Shown: positions 35,861-43,782 of the stretch, in pieces
Numbering within the stretch: position 1 is the stretch's first letter
How the letters are laid out: each line of letters starts with the position of its first letter
Source: an uncultured Kordiimonas sp.
Lineage (GTDB): Bacteria; Pseudomonadota; Alphaproteobacteria; Sphingomonadales; Kordiimonadaceae
Length of the DNA: 64,000 nt
Direction: 5' to 3'
Assembly (NCBI GenBank): GCA_947503625.1
Contig: CANNEK010000004.1
Location: forward strand, 248,001 to 312,000
Notes under the pieces: generated by a model
Told to the model about the DNA's origin: nothing
The model's database searches: none
The model's input: only the letters and a program-made list of their open reading frames with translations
Program-made: the position numbers and the translations under genes

Positions 35861-35874
35861 TAGAGCCAGCTCTA
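35861..35874. promoter_or_regulatory. Inverted repeat upstream of the MoxR gene
   Basis: TAGAGC-CA-GCTCTA, a perfect 14-bp palindrome between the MoxR ATPase gene and flaG. It could be an operator for the minus-strand MoxR-VWA pair; it also lies downstream of flaG. Confidence 0.35.
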
Positions 35875-35990
35875 TAAATGCCAATTTGCCAAGCACAAAT
35901 GCCCCGCTTTGGTGTGCTTTTCAGCAAACAAAGCAAGAGTGCAGGGTGCAGTCATGCACCGTAAAACCAAGGCCGCAAGCTTCTGGCGGT

Positions 35991-36401
35991 CTAGATTTTG
36001 TCGTCCAACAAAAGTCCTTCCAAGCCCCTGTAATACGACAGAAACTTCAGGATGTTTTCAGGTGGGAATTGCCTAACTACCTCACCAGATTCATCGTCGA
36101 CACTATAATATACAAACCGACCGGTCTCATCATCCTTGTCGATGCGAAGCCGCGTGTTTTGGATCAGTTCTTCCTCAGGGATGAACTCTTCCAGAACCTC
36201 TGCTGCCTGCTCAAACGGATCTTGAGCCGAATTGGGGACTTGCCCCTCAAAACCAGTTGCCACAGGGGCGCTGGTGTCGTTTGTTGGCGTAGTTGCCTTG
36301 GTCGCTCCGCGTTCAACGCTGTCTGACCCTGGACTACGCGAGGAAGGTGTTTTCAGGTTAACAACCTGAGTACCATCTCCACTGCTACCAATCTCAGTCA
36401 T
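35991..36401 (-). CDS. flaG: FlaG-family flagellar protein
   Basis: 136 aa. A polar, Ser/Thr/Pro-rich N-terminal half and a C-terminal FlaG domain, LRIDKDDETGRFVYYSVDD then RQFPPENILKFLSYYRG. FlaG proteins influence flagellar filament length or assembly in polar-flagellated bacteria. It lies downstream of the first flagellin on the same strand. The stop is near 35991. Confidence 0.82.
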   Translation of the reverse strand: MTEIGSSGDGTQVVNLKTPSSRSPGSDSVERGATKATTPTNDTSAPVATGFEGQVPNSAQDPFEQAAEVLEEFIPEEELIQNTRLRIDKDDETGRFVYYSVDDESGEVVRQFPPENILKFLSYYRGLEGLLLDDKI

Positions 36402-36412
36402 CGTTCCACTCC

Positions 36413-36428
36413 GAACGAAAAATCGTTC
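36413..36428. promoter_or_regulatory. Inverted repeat upstream of flaG
   Basis: GAACGA-AAAA-TCGTTC, a perfect 6-bp inverted repeat about 11 bp before the flaG start. At that spot it could act as an operator or as an RNA hairpin near the ribosome-binding site. Confidence 0.35.
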
Positions 36429-36517
36429 AATACTGCCACGTGGCTGGAAGTTTCAATTTCCAGGGCTTAAGCCCTTTAGCCAGCGGCAACCATCACATTA
36501 CTTCCAATAGTTGCGGT

Positions 36518-36545
36518 CTGAGTGAACCCGGAAGGGCTCACTCAG
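36518..36545 (-). terminator. Hairpin downstream of flagellin 1
   Basis: CTGAGTGA / TCACTCAG, 8-bp stem, about 9-36 bases past the flagellin stop on the minus strand. No clear T-run follows, so it may be a transcript-stabilising or partial terminator hairpin that allows read-through into flaG. Confidence 0.5.
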
Positions 36546-36553
36546 AACTGTTT

Positions 36554-37381
36554 TTATCGGAAGAGCCCGAGAACTGTCGATGGTGCCTGATTGGCAATCG
36601 ACAGTGCCTGTAAGCCAAGCTGCTGTCTCACCTGCAAGGCCTGCAAGTTTGCAGATTCACTCGCGAGGTCAGCATCAACCAGGTTACCAATACCAACTTC
36701 AAGTGCATCGGAGAGCTGGTTCACAAAAGTTCTTTGCAAATCCAGACGTGACGCACCAGAACCCAGTTCTGATAGTGACGTATTGACGTTCGAAATAGAC
36801 GATTCGATGTTGGCCACAGCTGTAGACGCCGCTGCAGCCGTAGCGATGCCTTGTGAAGATGTGATCGTCACGTTATCGCCGCCAAGCGACAAGTCCTGAG
36901 CACCCACTGTAATAGTGTTACTGCCTGTGTCGTTGGTGATTGCAACGATAGCATCTCCGCCGCTTTCCACAACATTGGTACCGTTGAACTCAGCGTTCGA
37001 TACGATCGAAGTGATCTGATCGCGCAGCTGGCCAAAGTCATTGTTGAGGGAATTACGGCTTGCCGTGTCGAGGCCGGCATCTTTGGCGGCAACCGCTTTT
37101 TCCTTCAACTCAATGAGCAGATCAGAAACAGCTTCACCCGCCGCAATCGCGACATCGATGGTGGACTGAGAACGATCAAGCGAAGACTTAACCGCGTTCA
37201 GGCCTGCAACGTCACCCCGGAGGGTTTGTGCAATAGCGAAAGTAGCCGCATCGTCTTTTGCCGATGCAACTTTCAAGCCGGTATTAATACGGTTTTGTAC
37301 CGTACCCAACTCGTTAGTGGTCTTATTAAGGTTTTGCAGGGCTGCAAACGCACCTGCATTGGTGTTTACCGAAAAAGCCAT
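36554..37381 (-). CDS. Flagellin 1
   Basis: 275 aa. D0/D1 flagellin termini are intact: MAFSVNTNAGAFAALQNLN at the start and QQLGLQALSIANQ near the end. The central variable D2/D3 domains are absent, giving the compact filament protein typical of Caulobacter-like alphaproteobacteria. It is nearly identical to flagellin 3 (38790-39617) but clearly different from flagellins 2 and 4. A sigma-54 -24/-12 element lies about 70 bp upstream. Ser/Thr-rich mid-portion offers sites for O-glycosylation by the island downstream. Confidence 0.93.
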   Translation of the reverse strand: MAFSVNTNAGAFAALQNLNKTTNELGTVQNRINTGLKVASAKDDAATFAIAQTLRGDVAGLNAVKSSLDRSQSTIDVAIAAGEAVSDLLIELKEKAVAAKDAGLDTASRNSLNNDFGQLRDQITSIVSNAEFNGTNVVESGGDAIVAITNDTGSNTITVGAQDLSLGGDNVTITSSQGIATAAAASTAVANIESSISNVNTSLSELGSGASRLDLQRTFVNQLSDALEVGIGNLVDADLASESANLQALQVRQQLGLQALSIANQAPSTVLGLFR

Positions 37382-37451
37382 TTTGCTTCTCCTTTTTGGA
37401 GTTTATATCGAGCTTTTTGCTCGTAGGGACTTTTTGTCCCGAAAGCATAAT

Positions 37452-37467
37452 TGCAATATCGATGCCA
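37452..37467 (-). promoter_or_regulatory. Sigma-54 promoter of flagellin 1
   Basis: Minus strand TGGCATCGATATTGCA: GG and GC spaced by exactly 10 bases. Predicted start of transcription is about 60 bp before the flagellin ATG. Confidence 0.7.
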
Positions 37468-37471
37468 TTTT

Positions 37472-37486
37472 CGGCAAAAATTGCCG
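37472..37486. promoter_or_regulatory. ftr-like FlbD site upstream of flagellin 1
   Basis: CGGCAAAAATTGCCG, a palindrome matching the Caulobacter ftr pattern CGGC-N2-AAA-N2-GC-N-G, only 5 bp upstream of the -24 element. In Caulobacter such sites bind FlbD. A site so close to the promoter may repress rather than activate. Confidence 0.5.
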
Positions 37487-37553
37487 ATCCGATAACTATA
37501 TGTAATTTATAAGTTAATTGAAGAATCGAGGAAAGGGGGTCGTTGTTCTTCCA

Positions 37554-37570
37554 TAGGTAACTTTTACCTA
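37554..37570. promoter_or_regulatory. 17-bp palindrome between flagellins 1 and 2
   Basis: TAGGTAA-CTT-TTACCTA, a perfect inverted repeat about 90 bp upstream of the flagellin 1 promoter. Operator-like; no known binding protein can be assigned. Confidence 0.4.
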
Positions 37571-37616
37571 CCGGGCAGAAACGTCCCAGTAAATATCGAT
37601 ATGATCGGCAGAATTT

Positions 37617-37642
37617 GCCTGGTGGGCCGAAGCCCACCGGGC
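37617..37642 (-). terminator. Strong hairpin downstream of flagellin 2
   Basis: An 11-bp GC-rich stem (GCCTGGTGGGC paired with GCCCACCGGGC, one wobble) with a TTCG tetraloop in minus-strand RNA, 8 bases past the flagellin 2 stop. Downstream bases are AAATT rather than T-run, so termination strength is uncertain. Confidence 0.6.
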
Positions 37643-37649
37643 AGCTTTA

Positions 37650-38477
37650 CTATTGGAATAGCCCTGTCACTGCCTGCGGTGCCTGGTTTGCAATAGACAA
37701 GGCCTGAAGGCCAAGCTGTTGTTTCACCTGAAGCGCCTGCAGATTTGCCGACTCTTTCGCAAGGTCAGCATCTACAAGGTTACCAATGCCCACTTCGATG
37801 GCGTCACGAAGACGCGCTACAAACTGGGCCTGCAATTCAAGACGGTTCGCACCCGAACCAAGGCGAGACAGCGACGTGTTCACATTGGCGATAGACGATT
37901 CAATGTTTGTCACTGCCGTAGACGCGGCTGCAGCCGTACCAATGGATTGTGCTGAGGTAATGGTAACATTGCCGCCACCTAATGACAGATCCTGGCCCGC
38001 AATTGTGATCGTGTTGGAGCCATCATCATTGGTGATTGCAACGATCGAGTCACCGTTGTTTTCCACGACATTGGTGCCATTAAACTCTGCATTCTGCACA
38101 ATTGAGGTGATTTGGTTCCGCAACTGTGCAAAGTCATTGTTCAAGGCAGTCCGGCTTGCTGTATCAAGGCCACCGTCTTTCGCGGCGACAGCCTTTTCCT
38201 TCATTTCGATCAGAAGGTCCGACACAGCTTCACCCGCGGCAATCGCAACATCAATCGAAGACAGGGCGCGATCTATCGAACTGGTCGCGGCACGAATACC
38301 GGACACATCTGCCCTCAAGGTTTGCGCAATCGCGAAGATCGCGCTGTTGTCTTTCGATGAAGCCACTGATAGCCCCGTGTTAATTGCAGTTTGTACTTTT
38401 TCCAGCGATGCAGATGTACGGTTCAAGTTTTGTAGTGCGTCCAGTGCTGCAGCGTTTGTGTTAACTGAAAAAGCCAT
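37650..38477 (-). CDS. Flagellin 2
   Basis: 275 aa, intact D0/D1 termini (MAFSVNTNAAALDALQNLN; LQALQVKQQLGLQALSIAN). Differs from flagellins 1 and 3 in the first helix (ASLEKVQTAINTGLSVASS) and in the middle, for instance RLELQAQFVARLRDAIEVG. Such divergence suggests a distinct position along the filament. Perfect sigma-54 element 59-73 bp upstream. The C-terminus ends VTGLFQ. Confidence 0.93.
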   Translation of the reverse strand: MAFSVNTNAAALDALQNLNRTSASLEKVQTAINTGLSVASSKDNSAIFAIAQTLRADVSGIRAATSSIDRALSSIDVAIAAGEAVSDLLIEMKEKAVAAKDGGLDTASRTALNNDFAQLRNQITSIVQNAEFNGTNVVENNGDSIVAITNDDGSNTITIAGQDLSLGGGNVTITSAQSIGTAAAASTAVTNIESSIANVNTSLSRLGSGANRLELQAQFVARLRDAIEVGIGNLVDADLAKESANLQALQVKQQLGLQALSIANQAPQAVTGLFQ

Positions 38478-38535
38478 GTGTCGTCTCCTTTTGAGAATAA
38501 AATTTTGAGCCTTTCTGCTCTTAATCGCTTACTCC

Positions 38536-38550
38536 GCAAAGAACGTGCCA
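38536..38550 (-). promoter_or_regulatory. Sigma-54 promoter of flagellin 2
   Basis: Minus strand TGGCACGTTCTTTGC: full TGGCAC, 5-base gap, TTGC, with GG-N10-GC spacing. About 60 bp upstream of the ATG. Confidence 0.8.
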
Positions 38551-38726
38551 TCGTAACTCATTGAAAAACATAAAGAAAAAATGCACAGATGGGTGCGGGG
38601 CAAGAATTGAACCCTGTTGGTGGGTAATTAGTGCCAGCAAGGGAGGAATCTGCCGCCTGGTGTTGGCGTACTTGAAAGCAGGGAGAAGAGAGGGGGTTTT
38701 AGACAGGACAGGGCTGGCTTTAGCAT

Positions 38727-38750
38727 AAAAAAAGGGCCCCGAAGGGCCCT
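38727..38750 (-). terminator. Terminator of flagellin 3
   Basis: AGGGCCC / TTCG / GGGCCCT on the minus strand followed by a T-run (complement of 38727-38732). Confidence 0.92.
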
Positions 38751-38789
38751 TAGAGGTGTGTTCCTTAAGGAACTACTTACCGAAACTGT

Positions 38790-39617
38790 TTAACCGAAGA
38801 GTGACAGCACCGTCGATGGCGCCTGGTTGGCGATAGAAAGTGCCTGAAGACCAAGCTGCTGTTTCACCTGCAAAGACTGCAAGTCTGCGCTTGCTTGTGC
38901 AAGGTCGGCGTCAACCAGGTTACCGATACCGACTTCGATGGCATCTGACAGTTGACTGACAAATGTACCCTGAAGTGTTAGCCGGTTTGCGCCGGAACCC
39001 AGTTCAGACAGTGATGTGTTCACGTTTGCAATCGAAGATTCGATATTGTCAACCGCAGCGGATGCCGTTGCCGCTGTGCCGATGGACTGAGCTGCTGTAA
39101 TTGAGATATTATCGCCACCCAGCGAAAGATCCTGAGCTGCAATGGTAATAGTGTTGCTGCCGGTATCGTTTGTGATAGCAACAATTGCATCGCCGCCGCT
39201 TTCAACGGCGTTGGTGCCATTGAATTCAGCGTTTGATACAATTGATGTGATCTGGTCACGCAACTGGGAGAAGTCATTGTTCAAAGATGTGCGGCTGGCA
39301 GTGTCCAGTCCGGCATCTTTCGCAGCAACAGCTTTTTCTTTAAGTTCAATCAAAAGATCTGACACTGCTTCGCCGGCGGCGATCGCAACATCAATGGTTG
39401 ACTGCGAACGGTCGAGTGAAGATTTCACCGCATTCAGGCCAGCAACATCGCCCCGTAGTGTTTGAGCAATAGCGAATGTAGCCGCATCGTCTTTTGCTGA
39501 CGCAACTTTCAACCCGGTGTTAATCTGGGTCTGGATTGTATTGAGATCGGCTGTAGTTTTATTGAGGTTTTGCAGGGCAGCGAACGCACCTGCATTGGTG
39601 TTTACTGAAAACGCCAT
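38790..39617 (-). CDS. Flagellin 3
   Basis: 275 aa, nearly identical to flagellin 1 along most of its length (MAFSVNTNAGAFAALQNLNK at the start, VLSLFG at the end), suggesting a recent duplication or gene conversion. Small differences cluster at TADLNTIQTQ near residue 22, in SIGTAATASAAVDN and near the C-terminus (DLAQASADLQSLQ). Sigma-54 element about 75-90 bp upstream with a cluster of ftr-like sites further upstream. Confidence 0.93.
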   Translation of the reverse strand: MAFSVNTNAGAFAALQNLNKTTADLNTIQTQINTGLKVASAKDDAATFAIAQTLRGDVAGLNAVKSSLDRSQSTIDVAIAAGEAVSDLLIELKEKAVAAKDAGLDTASRTSLNNDFSQLRDQITSIVSNAEFNGTNAVESGGDAIVAITNDTGSNTITIAAQDLSLGGDNISITAAQSIGTAATASAAVDNIESSIANVNTSLSELGSGANRLTLQGTFVSQLSDAIEVGIGNLVDADLAQASADLQSLQVKQQLGLQALSIANQAPSTVLSLFG

Positions 39618-39691
39618 TATGTATCTCCATTCTGAGAATTGTCATTGAGCCTTTTGCTCATGGATGCCTTTTGCTTCCAAAGACACAACAG

Positions 39692-39706
39692 GCAGAAGCC
39701 GTGCCA
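39692..39706 (-). promoter_or_regulatory. Sigma-54 promoter of flagellin 3
   Basis: Minus strand TGGCACGGCTTCTGC with GG-N10-GC spacing, about 75 bp upstream of the flagellin 3 ATG. Confidence 0.75.
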
Positions 39707-39803
39707 AAATTGCCGGGCAAGCTCGAAAAAAATTACAAGTGTATGTTATATATAGTAAAAATATGATTTAACTTCGCGGGTTGACTGGACTATCGGGAGT
39801 TTT

Positions 39804-39885
39804 TTGCCGGGCCTGATACGCAATATTTGCCGAACGAGTGCTATCATCGGGCGGCAAAAATTGCCGCAGGCTGAATTTTTTGCCT
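39804..39885. promoter_or_regulatory. Cluster of ftr-like (FlbD) enhancer sites
   Basis: Four TTGCC-type cores at 39804-39809, 39827-39832, 39861-39866 and 39880-39885. The third is a perfect palindrome, GCGGCAA-AAA-TTGCCGC, matching the ftr pattern; the others match in part. They lie 100-190 bp upstream of the flagellin 3 sigma-54 promoter, the right place for an enhancer bound by an FlbD-type activator. Confidence 0.5.
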
Positions 39886-40049
39886 AGCAGGACGGGCTTT
39901 GACCAACCTGGCGTGTGCATATCGGATATCTGGCGACGCGGCTGGGTCCGGAATTGGAGACTGATAAGGTGTTGTGGCGGCGGTTGGTGCGCCGCACCTG
40001 CGGCCGGAATGCAGCTACACTGTATAGTTTTAAGGGGGGTGGGTCTTAA

Positions 40050-40472
40050 TTAAAGAGTGGCGTTAATGGGGCGAGGTGCCTGTGCGCCCGGCGCTTCTGC
40101 GGTCTGAGCATCTGCCTGCAGTTTAGCCTGATCTGCGAGACCTTCCATGATCGTCTTGTTGATGTTGATCAGGCTGTCAATGCTGTCTGCGCCGCGCATT
40201 ACCAATGAAGAGTGTTTTGATACCCAGATCGAAAGGGAGATAATGCCGGCCCTCAACCCATCGGGAAGCTGGTTGCCTTTGGTGCCGCAATCACTTGAAA
40301 ATACGGACCACATGCGCCGGTTCCAGTCCAGTGCCGCAATCGTTTCTGCATCAGTTATGTTCCGATCCTTAACTTCGATGAGCGCGTTGGTCACCTGTGC
40401 AAACAGGCGATACTCAACCTGGCTGGGGGTTTCGGCTGATGTCTGGGCTTTTTGATATGCTTGATAAGACAT
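40050..40472 (-). CDS. flaF: Flagellar biosynthesis regulator FlaF
   Basis: 140 aa. Matches FlaF: MSYQAYQKAQ, LDWNRRMWSVFSSDC, LPDGLRAGIISLSIWVSKHS. In Caulobacter FlaF promotes flagellin synthesis and export and opposes FlbT. The C-terminal ~25 residues are Ala/Gln-rich and absent from shorter homologues. It lies 22 bp downstream of flbT. Confidence 0.9.
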   Translation of the reverse strand: MSYQAYQKAQTSAETPSQVEYRLFAQVTNALIEVKDRNITDAETIAALDWNRRMWSVFSSDCGTKGNQLPDGLRAGIISLSIWVSKHSSLVMRGADSIDSLININKTIMEGLADQAKLQADAQTAEAPGAQAPRPINATL

Positions 40473-40494
40473 TAAAATTCCCGGTTATTCTCTA

Positions 40495-40890
40495 CTAACT
40501 TGCGTCTCCAATGCGGCTCGTTTCAAAGTCGATAAGCTTTTTGCAGGTCATCAGCGCTTTGTAATAGTTTTTACCCATCACATCCCGGCTGATTTGCACA
40601 CAGTGACCAATAGCCTCGGCGCTGCTGATAGCGTTCATGAACTCTGTCATGCGCAAAACAAATTCTTCGTAATAATCGTCTGTTTTGCCCTGATCCATAT
40701 ACATCAGCATAATCGGAAAATAGATCCGCTTGGCTGGTGAGTTCACATCTTCTTCCTGCAAAATGTCCTTTTCTCTTAAGATCGATGCCTTATTGTGAAC
40801 GATCAATGTCGTCCGCCGATCCACATTTGCAATAACCGCGCCATTTATAACCAAACGCTCATCTGGCTTTAAAGAAAGCTTCAGCGCCAT
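40495..40890 (-). CDS. flbT: Flagellin mRNA regulator FlbT
   Basis: 131 aa. The FlbT family signature is clear: LKLSLKPDERLVINGAVI at the N-terminus, ILREKDIL and LMYMD. FlbT binds the 5' leader of flagellin mRNA and blocks its translation until the hook is complete. No sigma-54 site was found upstream. Forms flbT-flaF, downstream of nothing else on this strand. Confidence 0.92.
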   Translation of the reverse strand: MALKLSLKPDERLVINGAVIANVDRRTTLIVHNKASILREKDILQEEDVNSPAKRIYFPIMLMYMDQGKTDDYYEEFVLRMTEFMNAISSAEAIGHCVQISRDVMGKNYYKALMTCKKLIDFETSRIGDAS

Positions 40891-41036
40891 AGTGTCCTCC
40901 CCGAAGGTTCAGGTTTGGTATTTACTGCCACAGCCTGAACAAAGTTGCCGTGTTCCGGGTATGCCGGAAAACACCTAAAATTCAATTAATGCTTATACCA
41001 TAAGTAGTTTTGCGGCCAAAGCACCAGAAATTTTCT

Positions 41037-41052
41037 TGGCACCAGCTTTGCA
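41037..41052 (+). promoter_or_regulatory. Sigma-54 promoter of TPR glycosyltransferase
   Basis: TGGCACCAGCTTTGCA, a full match to the sigma-54 consensus with GG-N10-GC spacing. About 100 bp before GTG 41152. Places the first glycosylation genes under the flagellar regulon. Confidence 0.8.
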
Positions 41053-41151
41053 ATGCACAAACATGGTTAAACAGATACTATTGTGAAATGTCGAACACCG
41101 ACATATGAGGCTGGTGAAGTCAGATGCCTTGTCCCGGTTGTGGAGAATGAA

Positions 41152-42888
41152 GTGAACGTGGCCAAGAGAAAACCCAAAGCGAAGCATACGCCCGTCATCA
41201 GAACCAAGAAAGAGAAGCTTGGCCTGGCAAACACAAATCTGTCGATCAAGGAAATCAGGAGATCACTGAAACTTGGTCAGGAGTTCGCCGAAAATAAAAA
41301 CTGGCCCGAAGCTGTGAAGTATCTGCTGATTGCGTGGGAAGCGATGCCAGATGACATCAATATCCTGACAGTGCTGGCCCATGCGCTGGCGCAGCTTGGT
41401 GTGCGCGAAAAAGCAATAGAAGTTCTTCAGGTTACACTGGAACGTCACGAGCCGACGCCGCAGATATGTTCGGTGATGCTTCAGATGGCGCTTGAGATGA
41501 ACTTCAACGATATTGCACTTAAACTGAGTAACTTGCTGCTTTCAATGGAACCGGATTTCTATCCTCATTATGTTAACCACATCACGGTGCTGTATAAGCT
41601 GGAGCGGTTCGATGAGGCGATTGAAGTGGCCCAGGCTTCTCTTCCAAGCTTTCCTGATTGCGCGGACCTTTGGAACGTGCTGGCGACAGCTGTACGCTTT
41701 CGGGATGGAAGAGAGGCATCTGTCGTGTTTTATGAGGAAGCTCTGCGTCTGGCTCCCAACGATTACAAAGTGCTTGGAAACCTTGCAGCGGTTACCCCTG
41801 ATGTTGAAAAGGCTGGCAGTTATTACAAACGCGCCTTGGAGGCCAATCCCGATAACCCGGAGCCGCATTTGGGGTATGCGTTTAACCTTATGCGCCGCGG
41901 CGTCCTTGACGAGGCCTGGAAGCACTACAACGAGCGTTTTCACCCAAGGCGGGCTCAGTCTCAGATCATACACTATACCCATAAGCTGCCTGAATGGGAC
42001 GGTAGTGACCTGAGCGGCAAGACACTGTTTGTTACTGCCGAGCAGGGCATTGGTGATGAGCTGATGTTCGGCAACTTTCTTCCATTTCTATATGAAAGGG
42101 CCGAGCAGCTTATCATTGGCTGCGACCCGAGACTGGTCTCCATTTACGAACGTCGTTTCCCGAACGCCATCGTCGATGTTTACACTGACAGGTTTCGGGA
42201 AGGGTACCGTTATCGCTTGTTCCTGAAAATTCAGCGTATGATTGAAGCAGGAGACCTGCATGTGGATTTTGCCGTTCCCGTTGCCAGTTCTTTCATGCAT
42301 GAGTGGCAAAAGCCCGAGGATATCAAGCCGCACCAGGATGGCTTTATTAATGCAGACCCAGATCGGGCCAATGACTTTGCAGACCGCATAAACAATGACG
42401 GCAAACCTGTGGTGGGGTTTGCCTGGTCTTCCGGCATTACCACAGGCATTCGGCAGGGCGTCTATCTGGAAATTGATCAGTTGGGGCCAATTATGCAGTT
42501 TGGCGACCGGGTCCACTTTGTGAATTTGATGTACTCTGATGTGAGAGAAGATCTGGCTAAAATCAAGGATATGTATGGTGTTGAGATACAGTCTTTTGAT
42601 GATGTGAATATGAAACAGGATATTGAAGCCAATCTCGCGATTATCGACAACTGCGACCTGGTGGTGTCTTCTTGTTCGGCGCCCGGTATTTTTAGCCTGT
42701 CGAAAGGCTGCCCAACTTTGCTGATGGCACGTGACCTGCCCTGGTGGTGTTTTGGTTCACGCGGTCCCTTGTTGTTTGCCAAAGATGCGGAGCTAATGAC
42801 GCATGAAAACGGCATGGAATGGTCGACTGTTTTGGAGCGGACCGTCGCAGCCATGAGTGAAAAACTGAAATTGACGGACAAGAACTGA
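41152..42888 (+). CDS. TPR glycosyltransferase, FlmG-like flagellin transferase
   Basis: About 578 aa from GTG 41152, which has GGAG 6 bases upstream; the frame stays open to 41083 and a second GTG at 41158 is possible. Residues about 30-270 (in 601-aa numbering) are TPR repeats, the rest a GT-B-like transferase domain (TLFVTAEQGIGDELMFGNFLP, then VVSSCSAPGIFSLSKGCPTLL). Caulobacter FlmG, a TPR protein, transfers pseudaminic acid to flagellin in the cytoplasm, and this gene sits between flagellins and sugar genes, so the same job is inferred. A sigma-54 promoter precedes it. The stop overlaps the next ATG by 1 bp. Confidence 0.75.
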   Translation: MNVAKRKPKAKHTPVIRTKKEKLGLANTNLSIKEIRRSLKLGQEFAENKNWPEAVKYLLIAWEAMPDDINILTVLAHALAQLGVREKAIEVLQVTLERHEPTPQICSVMLQMALEMNFNDIALKLSNLLLSMEPDFYPHYVNHITVLYKLERFDEAIEVAQASLPSFPDCADLWNVLATAVRFRDGREASVVFYEEALRLAPNDYKVLGNLAAVTPDVEKAGSYYKRALEANPDNPEPHLGYAFNLMRRGVLDEAWKHYNERFHPRRAQSQIIHYTHKLPEWDGSDLSGKTLFVTAEQGIGDELMFGNFLPFLYERAEQLIIGCDPRLVSIYERRFPNAIVDVYTDRFREGYRYRLFLKIQRMIEAGDLHVDFAVPVASSFMHEWQKPEDIKPHQDGFINADPDRANDFADRINNDGKPVVGFAWSSGITTGIRQGVYLEIDQLGPIMQFGDRVHFVNLMYSDVREDLAKIKDMYGVEIQSFDDVNMKQDIEANLAIIDNCDLVVSSCSAPGIFSLSKGCPTLLMARDLPWWCFGSRGPLLFAKDAELMTHENGMEWSTVLERTVAAMSEKLKLTDKN

Positions 42889-43766
42889 TGGACCAGACCA
42901 TGCCACTGTTTATTGCAGAAGCATCCAGCAATCATGCGAGAGACCTGGATCGTTGTCTACGGTTTGTCGATGTATCTGCAGATATCGGCTGCGGTGCGGT
43001 CAAGTTTCAGCTGTTCCGGATTGACGAGCTTTTCGCGCCTGAAGTTTTACAAACAAGTGGCGAACACCGACGCAGAAAAGACTGGGAGCTACCGCTGGAG
43101 TTTGTTCCCGAGATTGCGAAACGCTGCCGCGAGAGGAATATGCTGTTCAGCTGCACCCCGTTTTACCTTGATGCTGTTGAAGAACTCAGACCGTATGTCG
43201 ATTTCTACAAAATCGCATCTTACGAGTTATTGTGGCTTGATCTGGTGCGTTCGTGTGCCGCAACTGGTGTTTCCACTATCCTGTCTACGGGCATGGCAGA
43301 CTTGGCGGAGATTGACGAAGCCGTGCAGGCTTTTTCAACGGCGGGCGGGAAAGATTTAACCCTGCTGCATTGTGTATCGGGTTATCCTGCGCCGCCAGCC
43401 GAATGCAATTTGGCGGCTATCGAAACGATCAGGGCAGCGACAGGGCTTCCCGTGGGCTGGTCAGATCATTCGCGCACGCCTGGTGTGATACAGCGGGCAA
43501 TCCACCGTTTTAGCGCGCAGGTTGTCGAGTTTCATCTGGACCTGGACGAGCAAGGCGCTGAATATGAAACCGGGCATTGCTGGTTGCCCGCTGAAATCGA
43601 GCCAGTGATCCGTAGTGTTCGCGAAAGCCTGTTGGTGGATGGTGACGGTGAAAAAAAAGCGACAAAAGCCGAGATACATGACAGGGGCTGGCGCGCCGAT
43701 CCGGCGGATGGTTTGCGCCCCCTGATAAAGACACGCGAAGAATGGCGGCAAAGTCACGGCATTTGA
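42888..43766 (+). CDS. NeuB/SpsE-family nonulosonate synthase lacking SAF domain
   Basis: 292 aa TIM-barrel synthase of the NeuB/PseI/SpsE family: FIAEASSNHARDLDRCLRF at the start, VKFQLFRIDELF, KIASYELLWLDLV, ILSTGM, HCVSGYPAP and GWSDHSRTPGV. These enzymes condense phosphoenolpyruvate with a 6-carbon sugar to make nonulosonic acid. Usual members are about 340-350 aa because of a C-terminal antifreeze-like SAF domain; here the chain ends soon after the barrel. The canonical substrate-loop H-F-T-L-D is replaced by F-H-L-D-L-D. It may act on a changed substrate, or need the SAF domain from another protein. Confidence 0.8.
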   Translation: MDQTMPLFIAEASSNHARDLDRCLRFVDVSADIGCGAVKFQLFRIDELFAPEVLQTSGEHRRRKDWELPLEFVPEIAKRCRERNMLFSCTPFYLDAVEELRPYVDFYKIASYELLWLDLVRSCAATGVSTILSTGMADLAEIDEAVQAFSTAGGKDLTLLHCVSGYPAPPAECNLAAIETIRAATGLPVGWSDHSRTPGVIQRAIHRFSAQVVEFHLDLDEQGAEYETGHCWLPAEIEPVIRSVRESLLVDGDGEKKATKAEIHDRGWRADPADGLRPLIKTREEWRQSHGI

Positions 43767-43782
43767 CAAACCACCGGGTAAC

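Larger units (their letters stand above)
38478..38789. other. Intergenic region between flagellins 2 and 3
   Basis: 312 bp. Holds the flagellin 2 sigma-54 promoter (38536-38550) and the flagellin 3 terminator (38727-38750). No ftr-like site or gene seen. A stretch near 38591-38617 resembles a tRNA T-loop but does not fold into one. Confidence 0.6.
39618..40049. other. Long regulatory gap upstream of flagellin 3
   Basis: 432 bp without a gene. Holds the flagellin 3 sigma-54 element (39692-39706), one ftr-like half site beside it (39710-39715) and four more TTGCC-type cores at 39804-39885. The rest (39890-40049) is G+C-rich and T/G-skewed with no recognised feature. Confidence 0.6.

Noticed and set aside
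38591-38617. tRNA T-arm-like string between flagellins 2 and 3
   Set aside because: The minus strand carries GGTTCAATTC, but the T-stem does not pair and no acceptor, D or anticodon arm can be folded; no integrase is nearby.
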